This document shows positions 1-7,740 of a stretch of 22,777 nucleotides of DNA, in pieces. This DNA comes from JBFWQM01 sp050249455 (GTDB taxonomy: Bacteria > Pseudomonadota > Alphaproteobacteria > MPNO01 > VGEU01). The stretch covers positions 1 through 22,777 of the forward strand of contig JBFWQM010000067.1 in NCBI GenBank assembly GCA_050249455.1, read 5' to 3'. The number at the start of each line of letters is the position of its first letter. The first letter of the stretch is position 1. Position numbers and translations under genes: made by a program. Below the pieces are notes generated by a model. The model ran no database searches. It worked only from the letters and a program-made list of their open reading frames with translations, and was not told the origin of the DNA.

Positions 1-2
1 GC

Positions 3-179
3 CTGACCTTCGACGACCTGATCGCGCACCTGGAGGCGGAGGAGCTCGCCCGCTTCAAGCTGCCGGAGCGGCTGGAGCTGATGGACGACTTCCCGCTGTC
101 GCCGTTCGGCAAGGTGTCGAAGAAGACGCTGGTCGAGATGATCACCGCCAAGCTCGAGGCCGAGCAGGCCCGGAAGTAG
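3..179 (+). CDS. AMP-binding acyl/aryl-CoA ligase, C-terminal fragment
   Basis: Only the last 58 codons are in the window; the 5' part lies upstream. The visible residues match the C-terminal lid domain of the ANL superfamily (acyl-CoA synthetases and aryl-acid AMP ligases such as EntE/DhbE). They contain FKLPERLELMDDFPLSPFGK followed by VSKKTL. The Lys of the FGKVSK segment corresponds to the conserved lysine that acts in adenylation in this superfamily. The frame runs open from the window edge to TAG at 177-179. The amidohydrolase starts 5 bases later, so the two are probably co-transcribed. The substrate cannot be read from this fragment; an aromatic or carboxylic acid fits the catabolic surroundings but is inference. 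Confidence 0.85.
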   Translation: MTFDDLIAHLEAEELARFKLPERLELMDDFPLSPFGKVSKKTLVEMITAKLEAEQARK

Positions 180-184
180 GACCC

Positions 185-1027
185 ATGCGCATCATCGACC
201 TGCACTGCTATCCGAACACCGAGCCCTGGATCAAGGCGCAGGGCCCCTATGTCGAGGCGCTCGCCACCTACTGGAAGCGCGAGTGGACCTGGAAGCAGGA
301 GGACGAGGTCGTCGCCGACTTCGAGAAGGCGGGCGTCGAGGCGGTGCTGGTCGCCTTCGACATCGAGACCGCGGCCGGCACACCGCCCTGCTCAAACGAA
401 TACGTCGCCGGCTTCCGCGACCGCCATCCCGGCCGCATCATCCAGGCGTGGGGCGCGGTCGATCCGTTCAAGGGCGAGGTCGCGCTGCGCGAGGCGCGCG
501 AGGCAGTGCGCGTCCACAAGATGATCGGCTTCCACTTCCACCCGATCATGGGCCACTTCTCCGTCGATGAGCGTTTCTGCTACCCGCTGTGGGAGGAGAT
601 CGCCGCGCTCAAGGTGCCGGTGATGATCGACGTCGGCATGACCGGCATGGGTGCCGGCATTCCCGGCGGGCTCGGCGCCAAGACGCGCCACGCCCATCCG
701 CGCGCGATCGACGAGATCGCCGCCGACTTCCCGTCCCTCACCATCATCGCCGCCCATCCCGGCTGGCCGTGGGTCGACGAGATGACCGCCTGCGCGCTGC
801 ACAAGGGCAACGTGTTCTGGGAGATGTCGGGCTGGGCGCCGAAATACCTGCCCGACTCGCTGAAGAAGGACATTCGCGGCCGCCTGCAGGACAAGATCAT
901 GTTCGGCAGCGATTACCCCTCGATCCCCTACGACCGCCTGCTGCGCGAATGGGACGAACTCGGCTACGACCAGAAGATCCGCGACAAGGTCTTCCATGCC
1001 AACGCCGAGCGGGTACTGGGGCTGTAG
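185..1027 (+). CDS. Amidohydrolase family 2 (TIM-barrel) protein
   Basis: This 280-aa protein has the hallmarks of the amidohydrolase_2 family, which includes metal-dependent hydrolases and non-oxidative decarboxylases of the ACMSD/gamma-resorcylate type. Visible pieces are an N-terminal beta-strand motif IDLHCYPN, FHFHPIMGHF near residue 118, IIAAHPGWPW near residue 195, and MFGSDYPSIPYDRLL near residue 240. The last holds the conserved Asp. The usual first D-x-H-x-H is reduced to D-L-H-C-Y, so the metal site may be variant. The ATG follows the ligase stop by 5 bases with a weak AGGA just upstream. A strong terminator follows, making this the last gene of its operon. Decarboxylation or hydrolysis of an acid handled by the ligase is plausible but unproven. 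Confidence 0.85.
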   Translation: MRIIDLHCYPNTEPWIKAQGPYVEALATYWKREWTWKQEDEVVADFEKAGVEAVLVAFDIETAAGTPPCSNEYVAGFRDRHPGRIIQAWGAVDPFKGEVALREAREAVRVHKMIGFHFHPIMGHFSVDERFCYPLWEEIAALKVPVMIDVGMTGMGAGIPGGLGAKTRHAHPRAIDEIAADFPSLTIIAAHPGWPWVDEMTACALHKGNVFWEMSGWAPKYLPDSLKKDIRGRLQDKIMFGSDYPSIPYDRLLREWDELGYDQKIRDKVFHANAERVLGL

Positions 1028-1049
1028 GGGGTTCGAATCCGTTCGCGGC

Positions 1050-1075
1050 GCCCGGCGCGCCGAACCGGGCTTTTT
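1050..1075 (+). terminator. Rho-independent terminator after the amidohydrolase gene
   Basis: GCCCGG at 1050-1055 pairs perfectly with CCGGGC at 1065-1070 around a 9-nt loop and is followed directly by TTTTT at 1071-1075. It ends 4 bases before the cyclase ATG, so it separates the amidohydrolase operon from the cyclase unless read-through occurs. Confidence 0.8.
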
Positions 1076-1079
1076 CGCC

Positions 1080-2150
1080 ATGGCTATGCGGATGAACGGA
1101 CGCGTCGGCGAGCGGATACTGCGACGGCTGCGGTTGGGGCTCGCCGTCACGGTCGCCTCGGCCGGGGGCGGCGCCGCGTACGGCTTCGGCATCGCGGGCG
1201 GCGAATTGCCGGGCGCCGCGCGCGGCGCCTTCGTCGGCGCCGCGATCGCCCTGTTGATCGTCGCGTTCGAGCTGTTCTACGTGCGGACGCCGGCAGGCGA
1301 CTGGGTCGGTCGATTGTCCTTCGCCCGTATGCTCGCCGCGAAGTCCGTGATCTACTTCGCGGTATTCGCGCTGGTCCAGGTCGCCGGCGCCGTGATCGTG
1401 CCGGCCGGCGCGGAGCAGACGCTGCGGATCGGCCCCGAGTTCGCGACCAGCATGGCCTTCTCGGCCGCCTTCGCCGTGGTCATCAATGTCGTCATGCAGC
1501 TCAACCGGCTGCTTGGCCGCGGCGTGCTTGCGAGCTTCTTCATCGGTCGCTACCACGTGCCGCGCGAGGAGGAGCGGATATTCCTGTTCCTCGACCTTGT
1601 CGGCTCCACGGCGCTTGCCGAGCGGCTCGGCGGGCTGCGGTTCATGGACCTGCTGAACCGGCTCTATCGCGACATCGGCGCGCCGATCATCGAATGTCGG
1701 GGCGATATCCACAAATATGTCGGCGACGAGGTGATCGTCACCTGGCTGCCGGACAAAGGGCTTGCCGACGCCAACTGCGTGCGCTGTGCGTTCGCCGTCA
1801 TGGACCGCATCGCGCTCCTTGCCGATGCGTACCAGCGGTCGTTCGGCGTCACGCCGCGTTTCCGCGCCGGGATTCACATCGGCGCCGTCGTATCGGGCGA
1901 GCTGGGCGACCTCAAGCAGGAGATCGCATTCCTCGGCGACACCATGAACACGACGGCGCGGCTGATCGACGCGTGCCGCGAGCACGACCGCAGCTGCATC
2001 GCCTCGGCCGACCTGGTGGCGCGGCTGTCGAACGCGCCGGAGATGATCGTGGAGCCGCTGGGCTCGATCCACCTGCGCGGCCGGCAAGCGGAGCTGGAGC
2101 TGCTCGCCCTGTCGCCTCCAGATCGAGCCCGGCTGCAAGCCGCGCCCTAA
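1080..2150 (+). CDS. Membrane-anchored class III adenylate/guanylate cyclase
   Basis: This 356-aa protein probably makes cAMP or cGMP at the inner membrane. Residues 15-150 hold about four hydrophobic segments (near 19-40, 48-68, 88-108 and 121-140). The catalytic domain starts near 165. The first metal-binding Asp is D172 in FLFLDLVGSTALAERL. K212 and the second metal Asp D216 lie in HKYVGDEVIVTW. N290 and R294 in GDTMNTTARL fit the transition-state pair. The catalytic set therefore looks complete. I chose ATG 1080 because upstream codons in this frame run back through the terminator into the amidohydrolase gene. ATGs at 1086 and 1092 are also possible, and none has a clear Shine-Dalgarno sequence. 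The stop codon overlaps that of the convergent downstream gene. Nucleotide specificity is not decided. Confidence 0.88.
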   Translation: MAMRMNGRVGERILRRLRLGLAVTVASAGGGAAYGFGIAGGELPGAARGAFVGAAIALLIVAFELFYVRTPAGDWVGRLSFARMLAAKSVIYFAVFALVQVAGAVIVPAGAEQTLRIGPEFATSMAFSAAFAVVINVVMQLNRLLGRGVLASFFIGRYHVPREEERIFLFLDLVGSTALAERLGGLRFMDLLNRLYRDIGAPIIECRGDIHKYVGDEVIVTWLPDKGLADANCVRCAFAVMDRIALLADAYQRSFGVTPRFRAGIHIGAVVSGELGDLKQEIAFLGDTMNTTARLIDACREHDRSCIASADLVARLSNAPEMIVEPLGSIHLRGRQAELELLALSPPDRARLQAAP

Positions 2151-3133
2151 TACCGCGTCGGGTCGCTGCGCGCGTCGTCGCCGCAGTCGACGAACAGCTC
2201 GTCCGGCGTCATCTGGCGGCTGGTCAGGCCCTGGCGGTGGACATAGCGCGCCAGCGTCTCCAGGTTCCTGCGGTTGGCGGCGCCGAGGCCGTATTCCCAC
2301 GGGTCGTCGCCCAGGATCTCGGCCTGTTCCTCCCATGCCGAGGCGAACCACGCCAGCGGTACCACCCGCGGGTTGCGCACCCGCTGATAGGCGACCTGCT
2401 TGGCCTCGTCGAACGCACGCATCAGGCTGCCGGCTACCCAGGGGTGACGCTCGACGATCTCCCGGCGGATCGTCGTCGCATGCATGATCGGGAAGATGCC
2501 GGTGTCGTGGAAATAGGCGAGCTCGCGGTCCCTGAAATCCGGGAACAGCCGCGCGACGCGGCGGTCGCGCTTGAGGAACGGGCGCGGGAAGGCGGGCGAG
2601 ATCAAGGCGTCGATCTCGCCGTCGGCCAGCATGCCGTCGAGCGGGCGGTCGCCGGAGATGTGCTCGATCTTCATGTCCGGCCGCGGCGTGAACGGCAGGT
2701 CTTCCTCGCGGTCCACCACCCAGGTCACCGCATCGGGCGCAATGCCGTGGAACTCGTCGAGGATGCCGCTCACCCAGACGTTGCCGGCGGCCTGCAGGCT
2801 GCCGACCCCGATGCGCCGCCCGACCAGGTCGGCGGGCGTGCGGATGCCCGCGCCGGTGTTGATGAACGCGAAGCCGTGGCGGAACCGGCGGTGCAGGAAC
2901 ACCGGCAGCGCCGCCAGCGGCCCGCCGCGCTCGGCCATCATCATCCAGGTGGTGGCGTTGAACTCGCAGATGTCGAACTCGCCGTGCCGGGCCATGCGGG
3001 TGTGGCGCTCGCGCGAACCCATGCGGGTCAGCACGGTCAGTTCGATGCCGTCGGCGGTGACGCTGCCATCGGCGAGCGGCCGGGTGATCTCGTAGTCGCC
3101 GCAGGCGAGCGTGAGCGGGAGCTTGGTCGACAC
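2147..3133 (-). CDS. 4,5-dihydroxyphthalate decarboxylase-like / periplasmic-binding-fold protein
   Basis: The 328-aa product resembles proteins annotated as 4,5-dihydroxyphthalate decarboxylase, which share the type 2 periplasmic-binding fold with ABC substrate-binding proteins. It shows LACGDYEITRPL at the N-terminus, GEFDICEFNATTWM near residue 70 and GRRIGVGSLQAAGNVWV near residue 110. DGMLADGEIDALISPAFP near residue 165 is the typical strand before the closing hinge. There is no signal peptide, which favours a cytoplasmic enzyme over a binding protein. I chose GTG at 3133-3131 because GAGAGG lies 6 bases upstream; an ATG 17 codons further out lacks such support. It is divergent from the gene at 3223 and convergent with the cyclase. 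The true substrate is unknown. Confidence 0.75.
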   Translation of the reverse strand: MSTKLPLTLACGDYEITRPLADGSVTADGIELTVLTRMGSRERHTRMARHGEFDICEFNATTWMMMAERGGPLAALPVFLHRRFRHGFAFINTGAGIRTPADLVGRRIGVGSLQAAGNVWVSGILDEFHGIAPDAVTWVVDREEDLPFTPRPDMKIEHISGDRPLDGMLADGEIDALISPAFPRPFLKRDRRVARLFPDFRDRELAYFHDTGIFPIMHATTIRREIVERHPWVAGSLMRAFDEAKQVAYQRVRNPRVVPLAWFASAWEEQAEILGDDPWEYGLGAANRRNLETLARYVHRQGLTSRQMTPDELFVDCGDDARSDPTRY

Positions 3134-3222
3134 GTTTAGCCTCTCGATAATCAATTCTGCTACGGTGGCCGGGCCGTCCGACACCGTATAGCCTGTCCGC
3201 AGGAGTTCCCGCCATCGCCCTG

Positions 3223-4236
3223 GTGATCGATGCCCGTGACCGGCGGCCGGTCGTCCGGCTGGCCGGCTGGCTGCCGCCGATCGCGGCCGGCGCGCTGGCG
3301 CTCGCCACCGGCGCCGGCTTCCTGAGCGCGTGGTGGTGGGTGTTCGACCTGTTCGTCCATTTCCGCCCGCATTTGGCGGCGGCGGGCCTCGTCCTCGCCC
3401 TCGCGGCGCTGGCGCTGCGCCGCCGCGGCGCCGCGGTCGCCGCCGTGCTGCTCGCGGCCGTCAACCTCGCGCCGGTGCTGCCCTACCTGGGCCCCGCCGC
3501 GGCGCAGGCGGCCGCACCGTCGGCCAACCTGCGCGTGCTGACGTTCAACCTCCACGGCGAGAGCACCGATCCCGCGGCCCTGCGGGCGCTGGTCGAGGCG
3601 GAAGACCCCGATCTGGTCGTGCTGACGGAGCTTCCGCGCGACATGCGGCCGGTCACCGCCGCGCTTGGCCGCGGTCTGCCGCACCGCCTTGTCGCGCTGC
3701 GCTACACCAGCTTCGACATCGGGCTGTTCAGCCGCTGGCGGCTCGGCGAGGCGCGGGTGGACCGCAGCGTCGAGCGCAGCTTCCCCGTGGTCTATGCCGA
3801 CGTGTGTAACGACGCGGCCTGGGCCGGCTGCGTCCGCGTGGTGGCGCTGCACGCCTCGCGGCCGTTCCGGCGGACGCCCGGCGGCTATGCCGACGCGCGG
3901 CCGTGGCAGGACGGCCAGCTCGCGCTCGCCGAGCGGTTCGCGGCCGAGGCGCCGGACGGCCGCGCCCTGGTGGTCGGCGACCTCAACCTGACCCCATGGT
4001 CGCCGCGCTTCGGCACGCTGCTCGATCGCGGCGGCCTCTACGACACCGCGCGCGGCCGCCGGCTGTCGGCGACCTGGGCCTCGCCGCTGCCGTTCATCGG
4101 GCTGATGATCGACCACGTGCTGGCCAGCCCGGGGATCGTCGCGGTGGACAGCCGGGTCGGCCCTGACCTCGGCTCCGACCACCGGCCGGTCGTCGCCGAC
4201 CTGGCGGTGCCGGTGCGGCTGCGGTCAACTCCTTGA
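3223..4236 (+). CDS. Membrane-anchored endonuclease/exonuclease/phosphatase (EEP) family protein
   Basis: The product is about 337 aa, with two or three hydrophobic segments in residues 14-90 followed by a complete EEP-fold domain. Motifs in order are RVLTFNLHGE (N109), DPDLVVLTELPRD (E136), VVALHASRP, ALVVGDLNLTPWS, IDHVLAS and GSDHRPVVADL. These are the metal-binding and catalytic blocks shared by DNase I-like nucleases, sphingomyelinases and inositol phosphatases. The membrane-plus-EEP layout is common in proteins of unknown substrate and suggests action on a lipid or periplasmic phosphodiester. The start is uncertain: GTG 3223 is the nearest standard start, but AGGAG at 3201-3205 is best placed for ATC at 3214. 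The gene is separated from its divergent neighbour by about 90 bases. Confidence 0.82.
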   Translation: MIDARDRRPVVRLAGWLPPIAAGALALATGAGFLSAWWWVFDLFVHFRPHLAAAGLVLALAALALRRRGAAVAAVLLAAVNLAPVLPYLGPAAAQAAAPSANLRVLTFNLHGESTDPAALRALVEAEDPDLVVLTELPRDMRPVTAALGRGLPHRLVALRYTSFDIGLFSRWRLGEARVDRSVERSFPVVYADVCNDAAWAGCVRVVALHASRPFRRTPGGYADARPWQDGQLALAERFAAEAPDGRALVVGDLNLTPWSPRFGTLLDRGGLYDTARGRRLSATWASPLPFIGLMIDHVLASPGIVAVDSRVGPDLGSDHRPVVADLAVPVRLRSTP

Positions 4237-4281
4237 CGGCATTCGGGATATCCGGAAACGAACGGCGCCGGCAGTCCGCCG

Positions 4282-4311
4282 TTGCAGACGCCGCGGCGGC
4301 GGCTGTACGGT
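4282..4311 (+). promoter_or_regulatory. Candidate sigma-70-like promoter of the sugar operon
   Basis: The 197-base gap 4237-4433 holds TTGCAG (4282-4287) and, 18 bases on, TACGGT (4306-4311) preceded by TG. It is a fair match to -35 and extended -10 boxes and lies about 120 bases before the first gene of the operon. I see no terminator hairpin with a T-run and no other gene in this gap. Confidence 0.35.
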
Positions 4312-4433
4312 AGCGGGCGAAGCGGCCGTTCACGGTCGATCAACGGTTTCCGTGCGAGTGCAGTACGCCGAGCCGGGGCGCTTCGCCCTCCCCCCAAACG
4401 GCTCGTGCGGCATGGACGCGCCGAGTGGGTGAC

Positions 4434-4928
4434 ATGATTCAACCGGACGTCGTTCTCGGTCGGGACGTCATCATTCATGCGCCGGAGCTGGTGCAGCTCT
4501 ACGGCTGCACTATCGGCGACGGCAGCCGCATCGGCCCCTTCGTCGAGATCCAGCGCGGCGCCGTGGTCGGGCGCAACTGCAAGATCTCCAGCCACAGCTT
4601 CATCTGCGCCCACGTGACCCTGCAGGACGGCGTGTTCGTCGGCCACGGCGTGATGTTCACCAACGACCTCTACCCGCGCGCGGTGAACGACGACGGCTCG
4701 CTTCAGAGCGGCGACGACTGGACGCCGGTGCCGACCCTGGTGAAGGCGCGTGCCGCGATCGGCAGCAACGCCACCATCGTCGCCGGGGTCACCATCGGCG
4801 CCGCGGCGCTGGTCGGGGCCGGCGCGGTGGTCACCCGCGACGTGCCCGACCACGCCATCGTGGCCGGCGTGCCCGCCGCCGTTATCGGCGACGTGCGCGA
4901 CCGCGACCCGCGGAAGGGCCGGCGATGA
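4434..4928 (+). CDS. Left-handed beta-helix N-acetyltransferase, WbpD-like
   Basis: This 164-aa protein is almost entirely hexapeptide repeats (left-handed beta-helix). Examples are CTIGDGSRIGPFVEIQRGAV and ATIVAGVTIGAAALVGAGAV, then VTRDVPDHAIVAGVPAAVIG at the end. It matches the WbpD/WlbB type that N-acetylates the 3-amino group of UDP-2-acetamido-3-amino-2,3-dideoxyglucuronate with acetyl-CoA. FTNDLYPRAVNDDG is the loop typical of this subgroup. I chose ATG 4434; GTG 4425 is in frame and possible. The stop overlaps the next start (ATGA 4925-4928), so translation is coupled to the dehydrogenase. The neighbours (dehydrogenase, aminotransferase) support the assignment; another amino-sugar substrate is possible. 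Confidence 0.85.
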   Translation: MIQPDVVLGRDVIIHAPELVQLYGCTIGDGSRIGPFVEIQRGAVVGRNCKISSHSFICAHVTLQDGVFVGHGVMFTNDLYPRAVNDDGSLQSGDDWTPVPTLVKARAAIGSNATIVAGVTIGAAALVGAGAVVTRDVPDHAIVAGVPAAVIGDVRDRDPRKGRR

Positions 4929-5959
4929 TCCGCGTCGGCGTCATCGGCTACGGCTACTGGGGCCCCAACCTCGCGCGCAACTTCGCGGCCGAGAAGGCGT
5001 TCACCCTGGCCGCCGTGTGCGATACCCAGGCCGACCGGCTGGGCCTCGCCGCCGAGCGCCTGCCGACGGCGCGGCTGACCGCCGATGCGCGGTCGCTGAT
5101 CGCGGCACCCGACATCGACGCGGTGGCGATCGCGACGCCGGTCTCCACCCACTTCGACCTGGCGATAGCGGCGCTGCGCGCCGGCAAGCACGTCCTGGTC
5201 GCCAAGCCGGCCGCGACCCGCGGCGACGACGTGCTGCGCCTGATCGACGAGGCGGCGGCGCGCGGGCGCGTGCTGATGGCCGACCACACCTACGTCTACA
5301 CCGGCGCGGTGCGCCGCATCCGCGACATCGTGGCGGGCGGCGGGCTGGGCGAAATCCGCTACTACGACTCGGTGCGGGTCAACCTGGGCCTGTTCCAGCA
5401 CGACGTGAACGTGGTGTGGGACCTCGCACCGCACGACCTGTCGATCATGGACTACGTCTTGCCGGAACGCCCGGTGGCGGTGTCGGCGACCGGCATCAGC
5501 CACGTGCCCGGCGGCGGCGAGAACATCGCCTACCTGACCTACTTCTACGACGGACCGATGATCGCCCATGTCGGCGTCAACTGGCTGGCGCCGGTGAAGG
5601 TGCGCAACGTGCTGATCGGCGGCAGCGACAAGATGGTGGTGTTCGACGACCTGCAGCCGAGCGAGAAGGTAAAGGTCTACGCCAGCGGCATCACCGTCAC
5701 GCCGGCCGCGGGGCCGGAGGAGGTCTACCGCACGATGGTCGGCTACCGCACCGGCGACATGTGGGCGCCGGCGCTCGACCGCACCGAGGCGTTGGCGACC
5801 GAGGTGCGCCATTTCGCCGACTGCATCGCCAGCGGCGCGCCGCCGCTGACCGACGGCTTCGCGGCGCTGCGCATGGTGCGCGCGCTGGAGGCGGCGACCG
5901 CTTCCCTGCGCAACCGCGGCCAGCCGACTGCGCTTGCCCCGCTGGACCGCGCGGCATGA
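4925..5959 (+). CDS. Gfo/Idh/MocA oxidoreductase, WbpB/WlbA- or GnnA-like
   Basis: The 344-aa product has the NAD-binding GVIGYGYWGPNLARNF at residues 5-20 and the Gfo/Idh/MocA active-site segment in the form AKPAATRG near residue 97, where E-K-P is usual. HDVNVVWDLAPHDLSIMDYV near residue 159 resembles the D-x-x-x-H catalytic helix of this family. In the WbpB/WlbA pathway such an enzyme oxidises C3 of a UDP-N-acetyl-hexosaminuronate to a 3-keto sugar; GnnA does the same on UDP-GlcNAc for 2,3-diamino lipid A. The gene lies between a WbpD-like acetyltransferase and a DegT aminotransferase and overlaps both by 4 bases. Which of the two sugars is used cannot be told from motifs alone. Confidence 0.88.
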   Translation: MIRVGVIGYGYWGPNLARNFAAEKAFTLAAVCDTQADRLGLAAERLPTARLTADARSLIAAPDIDAVAIATPVSTHFDLAIAALRAGKHVLVAKPAATRGDDVLRLIDEAAARGRVLMADHTYVYTGAVRRIRDIVAGGGLGEIRYYDSVRVNLGLFQHDVNVVWDLAPHDLSIMDYVLPERPVAVSATGISHVPGGGENIAYLTYFYDGPMIAHVGVNWLAPVKVRNVLIGGSDKMVVFDDLQPSEKVKVYASGITVTPAAGPEEVYRTMVGYRTGDMWAPALDRTEALATEVRHFADCIASGAPPLTDGFAALRMVRALEAATASLRNRGQPTALAPLDRAA

Positions 5960-7074
5960 TCCCGTTCCTCGACCTCACCGCGCACCATGCTTCGCTGCGC
6001 GACGAGCTCGCCGCCGCCGTCGCCCGCGTGCTCGACGGCGGGCAGTTTGTGCTGGGGCCGGAGGTCGCGGCGTTCGAGGCGGCGTTCGCCGCCTATTGCG
6101 GCGCCGCGCAAGGCATCGCGGTCAACTCCGGCACCAGCGCGCTGCACCTCGCGCTGCTCGCCGCGGGCATCGGACCCGGCGACGAGGTGATCACGACGCC
6201 GTTCACCTTCGTCGCCACCGTCGCGGCGATCGAATACACCGGCGCGCGGCCGGTGCTGGCCGACGTCGAGCCGGACACCGGCGCGCTCGACCCGGCGGCC
6301 GCGGCGGCGTGCATCACGCCGCGCACCCGCGCCATCCTGCCGGTCCACATCCACGGCCATCCGGCGGACATGGACCGCCTGGGTGCGCTGGCGCGCCGGC
6401 ACGGCCTCGCGCTGATCGAGGACGCGGCGCAGGCGCACGGGGCCGAGCTCGACGGCCGCCGCGTCGGCGCGCTGGGCGACATCGGCTGCTTCAGCTTCTA
6501 CCCCAGCAAGAACCTCGGCGCGGCGGGCGAGGGCGGCATCGTCGTCACCAGCGACGAGGCGGTGGCGCGGCGGCTGCGCCGGCTGCGCGACTGGGGCCAG
6601 GACGGCAAGCACAACCACGTCGTGAAGGGCTTCAACGCCCGCATGCCGGCGATCCAGGGGGCGGTGCTGCGGGTCAAGCTGCCGCATCTCGACGGCTGGA
6701 TCGCGGCGCGGCGGCGGCTGGCGCAGCGCTACCGCCGCGCGCTGGCGGAGGTTCCGGGGCTGCGCCTGCCGGCCGAGCGGCCGGGCGCGCGCCACGTCTA
6801 CCATGTCTTCGCGGTGCGGACGCCCGATCGCGACCGGGTGCGCACGGCGCTCGCCGGACGTGGCGTCGCGACCGAAATCCATTACCCGAATCCGGTGCAC
6901 CTGCTGCCGCCGTGGGCCGGGCTCGGCTGGCGCGCCGGCGACCTGCCGGTCGCGGAGCGGCTGGCGCGCGAGACCCTGTCGCTGCCGCTCTACCCGGAGC
7001 TCGCGGAAGCGGACGCCGACGCGGTCGCGGACGCCCTGCGCGACGTCATGGCGGAGGCGGCATGCGCGAGCTGA
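5956..7074 (+). CDS. DegT/DnrJ/EryC1/StrS aminotransferase, WbpE- or GnnB-like
   Basis: The 372-aa product is a PLP-dependent sugar aminotransferase. It has the N-terminal signature IPFLDLTAHH, the cofactor phosphate loop NSGTSALHLAL near 57-67, D156 in IEDAAQAHGAE (pyridine nitrogen) and the Schiff-base lysine K185 in FYPSKNLGA. GEGGIVVT and VYHVFAVRT are further family blocks. The reaction expected here is transfer of an amino group from glutamate to the 3-keto sugar made by the preceding dehydrogenase. A much longer open frame reaches back to 4750, but the family N-terminus and the ATGA overlap at 5956-5959 fix the start. The next gene begins 13 bases before its stop. Confidence 0.92.
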   Translation: MIPFLDLTAHHASLRDELAAAVARVLDGGQFVLGPEVAAFEAAFAAYCGAAQGIAVNSGTSALHLALLAAGIGPGDEVITTPFTFVATVAAIEYTGARPVLADVEPDTGALDPAAAAACITPRTRAILPVHIHGHPADMDRLGALARRHGLALIEDAAQAHGAELDGRRVGALGDIGCFSFYPSKNLGAAGEGGIVVTSDEAVARRLRRLRDWGQDGKHNHVVKGFNARMPAIQGAVLRVKLPHLDGWIAARRRLAQRYRRALAEVPGLRLPAERPGARHVYHVFAVRTPDRDRVRTALAGRGVATEIHYPNPVHLLPPWAGLGWRAGDLPVAERLARETLSLPLYPELAEADADAVADALRDVMAEAACAS

Positions 7075-7730
7075 TCATCCTCGGCGCCGGCGCCAACTCG
7101 CGCCAGATCGCCTGGATCGTCTCGGACCTTGCCCGCCATGGGTCGCAGTGGCTGGTGCGCGGCTACCTCGACGACAATCGGGCGCTATGCGGCACCCGGG
7201 TGGACCGGCTGCCGGTGCTCGGCCCGCTCGACAGCATAGGCGACCATGCCGACTGCATGGTGGTGATCGGCGTCGCGAACTGGAGAAGCCCGGCCGCGCG
7301 CCGCGCGATCGCGCAGCGGCTGCGGCTCGATCCGGCGCGCTACGCCACGCTGGTGCATCCGAGCGCCTCGGTGGCGCCCGACGCGCGGCTCGGGCGCGGC
7401 ACGGTCGTGTTCCCGCAGGCCTTCGTCGGCGTCGGCGCGCGGATCGGCGACCACGTCCACGTCACCGCCTCGGTCACGGTCGGGCACGACAGCCGGGTCG
7501 GCGACTACGCGACCTTCGCCCAGGGCGCCACGGTCAGCGGCCATTCGGAGATCGCGCCGGCGGCCTATGTCGGCGGCGGCGCGGCGGTGCGCGAGCGCAT
7601 CCGCATCGGCGAGGCCGCCGTGGTCGGGCTTGGGGCGGTCGTCGTGCGCGACGTGCCGGCCGGCGCCGTGGTCGCCGGCAATCCGGCCCGCCCGCTCAAG
7701 CCGGCGCAGCGCGCCACCATCACCGCCTGA
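7062..7730 (+). CDS. Sugar O/N-acyltransferase, PglD/NeuD-like
   Basis: The 222-aa product has two domains typical of PglD/NeuD-type acetyltransferases. The first is an N-terminal Rossmann-like part starting RELIILGAGANSRQIAW, with YLDDN near residue 35 and MVVIGVAN near 66. The second is a C-terminal left-handed beta-helix with VHPSASVAPDARLGRGTVVF, SVTVGHDSRVGDY and AGAVVAGNPARPLKP. H142 in the VGHD segment matches the proposed catalytic histidine of PglD. It would acetylate a nucleotide amino sugar in the cytoplasm, perhaps the product of the second aminotransferase in this operon. GGAGG at 7053-7057 supports ATG 7062, inside the preceding coding region. The following gene starts 10 bases after its stop. 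Confidence 0.88.
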   Translation: MRELIILGAGANSRQIAWIVSDLARHGSQWLVRGYLDDNRALCGTRVDRLPVLGPLDSIGDHADCMVVIGVANWRSPAARRAIAQRLRLDPARYATLVHPSASVAPDARLGRGTVVFPQAFVGVGARIGDHVHVTASVTVGHDSRVGDYATFAQGATVSGHSEIAPAAYVGGGAAVRERIRIGEAAVVGLGAVVVRDVPAGAVVAGNPARPLKPAQRATITA

Positions 7731-7740
7731 CGGAACGGCC

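Noticed and set aside
1028..1048. GGTTCGAATCC after the amidohydrolase stop looks like a tRNA T-arm, possibly the remnant of a tRNA attachment site.
   Set aside because: The T-stem does not pair properly (only two good pairs), no acceptor or other arm is present, and there is no integrase nearby. Its complementarity to 1061-1066 gives another explanation.
897..3464. A minus-strand open frame of 855 codons.
   Set aside because: It crosses several well-supported genes on both strands and has low-complexity Arg/Ala/Pro-rich translation, the usual shadow of GC-rich coding DNA.
4750..5955. A 400-codon 5' extension of the first aminotransferase, suggesting a fusion.
   Set aside because: The extension is the shadow of the acetyltransferase and dehydrogenase genes and is Arg/Ala-rich; the family N-terminus begins at ATG 5956.
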